NCBI GenBank assembly: GCA_024364735.1
Contig: JAGFNQ010004003.1
Span: 200,250 to 264,249, forward strand
DNA length: 64,000 nt
Source: Boesenbergia rotunda
Taxonomy: Eukaryota; Streptophyta; Magnoliopsida; Zingiberales; Zingiberaceae
Direction: 5' to 3'
Made by a program: the position numbers and the translations under genes. Positions within the stretch are counted from its first letter, which is position 1. Every line of letters begins with the position of its first letter. Positions 56,311 through 64,000 of this stretch are shown here, piece by piece. The notes under the pieces were generated by a model. The model was given only the letters and a program-made list of their open reading frames with translations, was not told the DNA's origin and searched no databases.

Positions 56311-59300
56311 TGGACTTTGCATCAAGATCATGAGAGAGGTATAGGTTTCCTAACCTTGTACTCGATTTTCATCAATCTGTACTAAATTTGGGCTGATTTG
56401 TACTCGATTTCAGCCAATGTGTACTGAAATTGCATCAATTTGTACTCAAAATCCCCATGGTCTTGCCAACTCTTGGATTGTCAAATAATAGGGCATATAT
56501 CATGATCCTATCTTGTTTTCCTAACCTTGGACTCTAATTACAATAGACTTTGCATCAAGATCATGAGAGAGGTAAGTGATACCTCTCTCATGATCCTATC
56601 TTGTTTTTCCTAACCTTGGACTCTAACTACAATGGACTTTGCATCAAGATCATGAGAAAGGTAAATGTTTCCTATCCTTGTACTCGATTTTCATCAATCT
56701 GTACTCAATTTGGGTTGATTTGTACTCGATTTCAGCCAATGTGTACTGAAATTGCATCAATTTGTACTCAAAATCCCCATGGTATTGCCAACTCTTGGAT
56801 TGTCAAATAATAGGGCATATATCATGATCCTATCTTGTTTTCCTAACCTTGGACTCTAATTACAATAGACTTTGCATCAAGATAATGAGAGAGGTAAGTG
56901 ATATCTCTCTTATGATTCTATCTTGTTTTTCCTAACCTTGGACTCTAACTACAATGGACTTTGCATAAAGATCATGAGAGAGGTATAGGTTTCCTATCCT
57001 TGTACTCGATTTTCATCAATCTGTACTCAATTTGGGCTGATTTGTACTCGATTTCAGCCAATGTGTACTGAAATTGCATCAATTTGTACTCAAAATCCCC
57101 ATGGTCTTGCCAACTCTTGGATTGTCAAATAATAGGGCATATATCATGATCCTATCTTGTTTTCCTAACCTTGGACTCTAATTACAATAGACTTTGCATC
57201 AAGATCATGAGAGAGGTAAGTGATACCTCTCTTATGATCCTATCTTGTTTTTCCTAACCTTGGACTCTAACTACAATGGACTTTGCATAAAGATCATGAG
57301 AGAGGTATAGGTTTCCTATCCTTGTACTCGATTTTCATCAATCTGTACTCAATTTGGGCTGATTTGTACTCGATTTCAGCCAATGTGTACTGAAATTGCA
57401 TCAATTTGTACTCAAAATCCCCATGGTCTTGCCAACTCTTGGATTGTCAAATAATAGGGCATATATCATGATCCTATCTTGTTTTCCTAACCTTGGACTC
57501 TAATTACAATAGACTTTGCATCAAGATCATGAGAGAGGTAAGTGATACCTCTCTCATGATCCTATCTTGTTTTTCCTAACCTTGGACTCTAACTACAATG
57601 GACTTTGCATCAAGATCATGAGACAGGTAAATGTTTCCTATCCTTGTACTCGATTTTCATCAATCTGTACTCAATTTGGGTTGATTTGTACTCGATTTCA
57701 GCCAATGTGTACTGAAATTGCATCAATTTGTACTCAAAATCCCCATGGTATTGCCAACTCTTGGATTGTCAAATAATAGGGCATATATCATGATCCTATC
57801 TTGTTTTCCTAACCTTGGACTCTAATTACAATAGACTTTGCATCAAGATCATGAGAGAGGTAAGTGATACCTCTCTTATGATTCTATCTTGTTTTTCCTA
57901 ACCTTGGACTCTAACTACAATGGACTTTGCATAAAGATCATGAGAGAGGTATAGGTTTCCTATCCTTGTACTCGATTTTCATCAATCTGTACTCAATTTG
58001 GGCTGATTTGTACTCGATTTCAGCCAATGTGTACTGAAATTGCATCAATTTGTACTCAAAATCCCCATGGTCTTGCCAACTCTTGGATTGTCAAATAATA
58101 GGGCATATATCATGATCCTATCTTGTTTTCCTAACCTTGGACTCTAATTACAATAGACTTTGCATCAAGATGATGAGAGAGGTAAGTGATACCTCTCTCA
58201 TGATCCTATCTTATTTTTCCTAACCTTGAACTCTAACTACAATGAACTTTGCATCAAGATCATGAGAGAGGTAAAGGTTTCCTATCCTTGTACTCGATTT
58301 TCATCAATCTGTACTCAATTTGGGCTGATTTGTACTCGATTTTAGCCAATGTGTACTGAAATTGCATCAATTTGTACTCAAAATTCCCATGGTCTTGCCA
58401 ACTCTTGGATTGTCAAATAATAGGGCATATATCATGATCTTATCTTGTTTTCCTAACCTTGGACTCTAATTACAATAGACTTTGCATCAAGATCATGAGA
58501 GAGGTAAGTGATACCTCTCTTATGATCCTATCTTGTTTTTCCTAACCTTGGACTCTAACTACAATGGACTTTGCATCAAGATCATGAGAGAGGTATAGGT
58601 TTCCTATCCTTGTACTCGATTTTCATCAATCTGTACTCAATTTGGGCTGATTTGTACTCGATTTCAGCCAATGTGTACTGAAATTGCATCAATTTATACT
58701 CAAAATCTCCATGGTCTTGCCAACTCTTGGATTGTCAAATAATAGGGCATATATCATGATCCTATCTTGTTTTCCTAACCTTGAACTCTAATTACAATAG
58801 ATTTTGCATCAAGATCATGAGAGAGGTAAGTGATACATCTCTTATGATCCTATCTTGTTTTTCCTAACCTTGGACTCTAACTACAATGGACTTTGCATCA
58901 AGATCATGAGAGAGGTATAGGTTTCCTATCCTTGTACTCGATTTTCATCAATCTGTACTCAATTTGGGCTGATTTGTACTCGATTTCAGCCAATGTGTAC
59001 TGAAATTGCATCAATTTGTACTCAAAATCCCCATGGTCTTGCCAACTCTTGGATTGTCAAATAATAGGGCATATATCATGATCCTATCTTGTTTTCCTAA
59101 CCTTGGACTCTAATTACAATAGACTTTGCATCAAGATCATGAGAGAGGTAAGTGATACCTCTCTCATGATCCTATCTTGTTTTTCCTAACCTTGGACTCT
59201 AACTACAATGAACTTTGCATCAAGATCATGAGAGAGGTAAAGGTTTCCTATCCTTGTACTCGATTTTCATCAATCTGTACTCAATTTGGGCTGATTTGTA

Positions 59301-61235
59301 CTCGATTTTAGCCAATGTGTACTGAAATTGCATCAATTTGTACTCAAAATCCCCATGGTCTTGCCAACTCTTGGATTGTCAAATAATAGGGCATATATCA
59401 TGATCCTATCTTGTTTTCCTAACCTTGGACTCTAATTACAATAGACTTTGCATCAAGATCATGAGAGAGGTAAGTGATACCTCTCTTATGATCCTATCTT
59501 GTTTTTCCTAACCTTGGACTCTAACTACAATGAACTTTGCATAAAGATCATGAGAGAGGTATAGGTTTCCTATCCTTGTACTCGATTTTCATCAATCTGT
59601 ACTCAATTTGGGCTGATTTGTACTCGATTTCAGCCAATGTGTACTGAAATTGCATCAATTTGTACTCAAAATCCCCATGGTCTTGCCAACTCTTGGATTG
59701 TCAAATAATAGGGCATATATCATGATCCTATCTTGTTTTCCTAACCTTGGACTCTAATTACAATAGACTTTGCATCAAGATCATGAGAGAGGTAAGTGAT
59801 ACCTCTCTCATGATCCTATCTTGTTTTTCCTAACCTTGGACTCTAACTACAATGGACTTTGCATCAAGATCATGAGAGAGGTAAAGGTTTCCTATCCTTG
59901 TACTCGATTTTCATCAATCTGTACTCAATTTGGGCTGATTTGTACTCGATTTCAGCCAATGTGTACTGAAATTGCATCAATTTGTACTCAAAATCCCCAT
60001 GGTCTTGCCAACTCTTGGATTGTCAAATAATAGGGCATATATCATGATCTTATCTTGTTTTCCTAACCTTGGACTCTAATTACAATAGACTTTGCATCAA
60101 GATCATGAGAGAGGTAAGTGATACCTCTCTTATGATCCTATCTTGTTTTTCCTAACCTTGGACTCTAACTACAATGGACTTTGCATCAAGATCATGAGAG
60201 AGGTATAGGTTTCCTATCCTTGTACTCGATTTTCATCAATCTGTACTCAATTTGGACTGATTTGTACTCGATTTCAGCCAATGTGTACTGAAATTGCATC
60301 AATTTGTACTCAAAATCCCCATGGTCTTGCCAACTCTTGGATTGTCAAATAATAGGGCATATATCATGATCCTATCTTGTTTTCCTAACCTTGGACTCTA
60401 GCTACAATCGACTTTGCATCAAGATCATGAGAGAGGTATAGGTTTCCTATCCTTGTACTCGATTTTCATCAATCTGTACTCAATTTGGGCTGATTTGTAC
60501 TCGATTTCAGCCAATGTGTACTGAAATTGCATCAATTTGTACTCAAAATCCCCATGGCCTTGCCAACTCTTGGATTGTCAAATAATAGGGCATATATCAT
60601 GATCCTATCTTGTTTTCCTAACCTTGGACTCAACTACAATGGACTTTGTATCAAGATCATGAGAGAGGTAAGTGATACCTCTCTCATGATCTTATCTTGT
60701 TTTTCCTAACCTTGGACTCTAACTACAATGGACTTTGCATCAAGATCATGAGAGAGGTATATGTTTTCTAACCTTGTACTCGATTTGCATAAATTTATAC
60801 TCAATTTGGGCTAATATGTACTCGATTTCAGCCAATGTGTACTGAAATTGCATCATTTTGTACTCAAAATCCCAATGGCCTTTCCAACTCTTGGATTGTC
60901 AAATAATAGGGCATATATCATGATCCTATCTTGTTTTCCTAACCTTCGGCTCTACTACTGAAATTGTATCAATCTGTACTCAATTTCTGCTGATCTGCAC
61001 TCAATTTCGGCTGAAATTCTGACAGCATCTCCTTTGTATATCCCACATATGTCATGCACATAAAGAGTACACAAATCATAACAATGAATTTCATAACTGA
61101 ACAAACATTTATTTTCATAACTGAACAAACATTCAGTTTTATAACTGAACTCACACAACAACAACAACAAATACTCAAGATTTATAGGAACTGTCTTCTA
61201 TGAAACACACTCTGCTCCAACACAGCAAGTGAAGA
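56311..61235 (-). repeat. Right arm of the inverted array: fifteen units in reverse orientation plus unique head
   Basis: From 56311 the same unit appears reverse-complemented. The marker TTTGTACTCAAAATCCCC recurs at about 56440, 56762, 57084, 57406, 57728, 58050, 58373, 58694, 59016, 59338, 59660, 59982, 60304, 60537 and 60858. Spacing is 321-323 except one of 233 near the outer end, which mirrors the short unit of the left arm. Copies differ by scattered single bases, implying recent amplification or homogenisation. The outer head at 60950-61235 pairs with 54275-54560. Confidence 0.93.
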
Positions 61236-61671
61236 TTTGACAATCAAAAGCATTCAGTTTCATAACTGAACTAGCATTCATGTTCACACTTGAACTAACA
61301 CAATAACAACAACAAATACGAGTTATTACCAAAACTATGAATACAGATATCACACCAAGCTTAAACATCAACTAGTATCAAGCCCACATTACATAGACAG
61401 TTCCCGGTACTTAAACATCACTAACATAACATAATATTAAAGGACCATTACACCAAGAGCACGCCCTGAATAATTGCACTGGTTCGAGTACTCCTTCTCT
61501 TAGGTACATCCTTGCTTCTTGCTTGTTCTATCATCCTCTTTTTCCTGTAAATTGGAAAATGTATTAGAGATCAAATATATGAGTACATGCTCATTAAAAG
61601 AAATTTCAGAATACAATGTTTTACTTGTAAATCAAACAGTTCCATACTATTTTCACAAAATAAAAGTAGAG
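61236..61671. other. 3' flank of the transposase gene
   Basis: It contains a further partial duplicate of the array head (61240-61320: CATTCAGTTTCATAACTGAA and ACAACAACAAATACG) and AT-rich sequence leading to the transposase stop. No gene is seen. Confidence 0.55.
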
Positions 61672-63581
61672 TTAGTTAATGGCTTCTTTGCAACTGCGTC
61701 GGTTATGACCTCGCCCATGACACCGACCACACTTTGTAACACGTTTTTCGACTTGCGAAGGTATCCTTTGAGTTCTTCTTCTGCCTGGTTGGCTTCGAAC
61801 AATGGGAGCATTGATTATAAATTGCTGCTCGAGATTGTACTCAGACATGTGACATGTAGGGATCGGATTTAGGATTCCTTTGTAGCTTTCATGATACAAC
61901 TCAATTTTAAAGTACTTGTCACAGAAATCATATACTGATAATGACTTTGACTCTATTGCTGAACATGCATGTTTGCATAGAAACCTATTAATCTGCCATG
62001 CTTTGCACGAACAAGTCCGAGCAGACAAATCAACAGCAAATGATTTATTCCCATCCACAACTTCAAAACTCCAACCACATGCCTTGCGAACTATTAAACT
62101 ACGAGATTCAGCATATGTTTTTGCAAGAGCATTCTCCTTTGATGGACTCAATCTTTTAACCATCTCCATTGTTGCTTCACGTCGTCTGTGCATCATATCC
62201 ATAATTTGAATCCGTATGTGATCGACCATGGCTACGATAGGAAGAAATCGTGCTGCTTTAACCCAATTATTCCAAGACTCAGCTATGTTATTATTCATGA
62301 CACCCCACCGATTTCCTAGAAAATATGCATTTGCCCAACTTTCTGGACACGAAGATACTATAAAGTCTTTGGCAAGTGGCATTGACCCTACTATCATGTT
62401 AACATATTCTTCAAATTCTTGTGTCGATAGGGCATATGCAGCTTTTTTGAAAATAGATGACCAATATTTTTTGTTATGAAATGGGTACCTTCGCATGACC
62501 TACATTCAAATAACAAAAAAATAGTACATAAACTAGTATTATTCAAAAAGCAATGTTTTCCTAACACAAATATGTCATTAGTCAAACCTGTTTCACGAAA
62601 TTGTCTACCAAATGCCTCAAACAGTAGGCATGATGACTATCTGGGAATATTATCTGAATAGCCTTGATTATCCCAGGATGTCTATCAGAAAAAAAGGTGA
62701 ACTCATGGAACCCAATATACGAATGCGAAAGCAGGGCATTTTTAAGTTGGAAACAGAACCATCCCCAATTATTATCATTTTCAGCATCTACAACTGAATA
62801 TGCTAATATGAAAAGATCATCATTAGCATCCTTTGCCACAGCAACCAAAATACATCCTTTGTATTTATTCTTTATGTGAGTGCCATCTAAGAAAACCAAG
62901 GGTCTACATCCATTGATAAAACCAATTGCACATTCATTGAAGCAGATGAATAACCGTTTAAATTTATTACCACAATGATCAATTTCACACTCGACAAAAC
63001 TTCCAGGATTAGTTTCTTTGATAGCACTACAATACCATCGTAATCTATCATAAGACCCCTCCTCTGCACCATGAATGTCATGCATTGTCAATTCCTTCCC
63101 TTTCCAAACTCTGTTGTAATTAAGCTCGACCCCATAATCTCTATGAATATCTTTCAACATTGTGCATGGTCGATACGAGGGCTCTCCCCTCAATCTATCT
63201 ATCACAACATTGGAAACCCAGGCAGCATCAGCTTTAGGATGTCCTCTACTACGAAGATTGTCATCTCCACAAGTATGTATTAGATTGCATTTTCTAATGC
63301 CAAAAAGTTTGTCAGCTTTATGTTTTGAAGCATATATTCTCCAAGAACAGTTGTTTTCGCTACAGACAAGAATAATCTTCTTATTATCATTCTTTTTATA
63401 CAAAAACGATCGTCTCATAGCAACTGCATAATTTTTAGCACATTTTCGAAATTCTGTAGCATCCTTGAATATCTGGCCGTCTCCACGGATGCAATGACTC
63501 CAAGCATCTATGGAATTTCTTACCAAACCCACTTCAAGATAGCCATCATTATTAGTCTGTGTCTCTTCTTCAGTTTCAAAC
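61672..63581 (-). CDS. MULE (Mutator-like) transposase, main exons
   Basis: Two exons, 62588-63581 and 61672-62499, join in frame across an 88-bp GT-AG intron to give about 606 residues. An upstream 5' exon is required because the first exon opens one base inside a codon. Domain order: a MuDR-type N-terminal zinc-finger domain (FRKCAKNYAVAMRRSFLYKK, then CSWRIYASKH), a linker, the DDE domain with Asp in LVFLDGTHIKNKYKG, Asp in FFSDRHPGIIKAI and Glu in NNIAESWNNW, a SWIM zinc finger (CSCKAW ... LCKHACSAI), and a C-terminal CCHC knuckle (CGRCHGRGHNRRSC). These are the features of mudrA-type transposases that bind terminal repeats and cut and join DNA. No stop or frameshift is visible, so it may be functional. 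Confidence 0.9.
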
Positions 63582-64000
63582 CTTATCAATTTAACAATGA
63601 GTATAATATCATTGTAAACATAAAATAATTATAATTAACCTACTATCCATACACCAAAATTAAAGACTTAACCTTTGGGAGAGTACTTTATGTAATATAT
63701 TAACAAACCTAAACTAAAATTAAAGACTTAACCTTTGGGATGCAATGACTTTACATAATCTCCACGGATGCAATGACTTTACATATGTTCAAGATTCACA
63801 AGAAAAAACCACACCCACAATATATTTCCATGATAAATAACTAAACAATCATCAATAATTGCACTTTACAACGACATATCAAGCAAATAAAAAAAATATA
63901 TTTTATCATCATTAATATCTACATGCGGAAAAAAATCAAGGTAGAAATTTTTTACCTCTCGAGACTGTGGGCAATCATGTGATCTTTTTCCACCGCTCTC
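63582..64000. other. 5' part of the transposase gene, intron and probable upstream exon
   Basis: AT-rich intronic sequence with a 25-bp direct repeat (63656-63680 and 63716-63740) and a repeated TGCAATGACTTTACATA (63740-63787). At 63958-64000 the minus strand reads an open segment ending CAGTCTCGAG followed by GTAAAAA, a plausible exon with donor site, but its phase cannot be checked in this window. Confidence 0.45.

Larger units (their letters stand above)
50216..64000. mobile_element. Large Mutator-like element with Ulp1-like protease and transposase genes (runs off right edge)
   Basis: The content is a Ulp1-like protease gene (plus, 51182-53857), an inverted 322-bp-repeat array (54275-61235) and a MULE transposase gene (minus, 61672-63581 and beyond). 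Pairing of a MULE transposase with a C48 protease is known from Kaonashi-type plant MULEs, and convergent transcription recalls maize MuDR. The left boundary is placed near GAGATAAATCCCTAATCC (50226) because host-like sequence ends and a repeated leader begins soon after. The terminal inverted repeat cannot be confirmed because the other end is outside the window. An alternative is two elements joined tail to tail. Confidence 0.7.

Noticed and set aside
55089..60709. Recurrent 60-69-codon frames within the 322-bp repeats
   Set aside because: Repeat units without a stop in one frame; they appear in both orientations and vary in start with single-base changes.
54334..61178. Two near-identical 69-codon frames (MSICCCCC...) at 54334-54543 and 60969-61178
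   Set aside because: They are the inverted heads of the repeat array; the poly-Cys start is a GTT/TGT microsatellite and no homology is recognised.

Overview
The window is nuclear DNA from a flowering plant, most likely a monocot. It has spliced genes with GT-AG introns, plant-type LTR retrotransposons, MITEs, SINE-like repeats and Mutator-like elements. The only intronless host gene, a PPR gene, has a GC-rich 5' end that grades to balanced composition, a trait of commelinid monocots. The LTRs carry arrays of short palindromic repeats, which makes me lean weakly towards Zingiberales. That placement is an impression, not a demonstrated result.

Layout. Positions 1-12000 are a stack of nested retrotransposons. 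A Tat-type Gypsy element on the minus strand (6433-11999) was hit in its integrase by a SIRE-type Copia element on the plus strand (1-6432). The Copia LTR was then hit by a large minus-strand solo LTR (3504-5773, perfect 5-bp target duplication). Positions 12164-15551 hold a Tourist-like TIR element with pyrimidine-rich filling, itself carrying two solo LTRs (12923-14380 and 14452-14649), each with a perfect target duplication. A dead L-type lectin gene follows (about 15760-16490). Positions 16500-20100 are AT-rich, with several copies of a tRNA-derived SINE-like repeat. A complete four-exon cornichon gene lies on the minus strand at 20452-23850. Positions 25541-33350 are again transposon-derived: a degenerate Copia with about 196-bp LTRs, a gag-only LTR element on the minus strand, and a block of degenerate about 90-bp repeats.

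Positions 34406-49592 are the gene-rich core. It holds an intronless PPR gene resembling the plastid editing factor CRR4 (plus), a 13-exon MIT/AAA ATPase of the spastin/fidgetin group with a 17-bp microexon (minus), and a 10-exon PAM2/two-RRM protein of the CID8-13 family (minus).

From about 50216 to beyond the right edge is a large Mutator-like element. An eight-exon Ulp1-like (C48) protease gene (plus, 51182-53857) and a MULE transposase gene (minus, 61672-63581 and upstream) converge on each other. Between them lies about 7 kb of 322-bp tandem repeats: six copies in one orientation, then an inversion at about 56310, then fifteen copies in the other. The outer edges of the two arms are also inverted copies of each other. 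This giant imperfect hairpin between two convergent transposon genes is the most unusual structure in the window.

How the parts fit together: the four host genes are unrelated housekeeping or organelle functions (ER cargo export, plastid RNA editing, AAA remodelling, poly(A)-binding-protein interaction). Everything else is mobile DNA or its remains. Exon coordinates were derived by hand from splice signals and reading-frame continuity. For the ATPase, CID and cornichon genes every junction keeps the frame.
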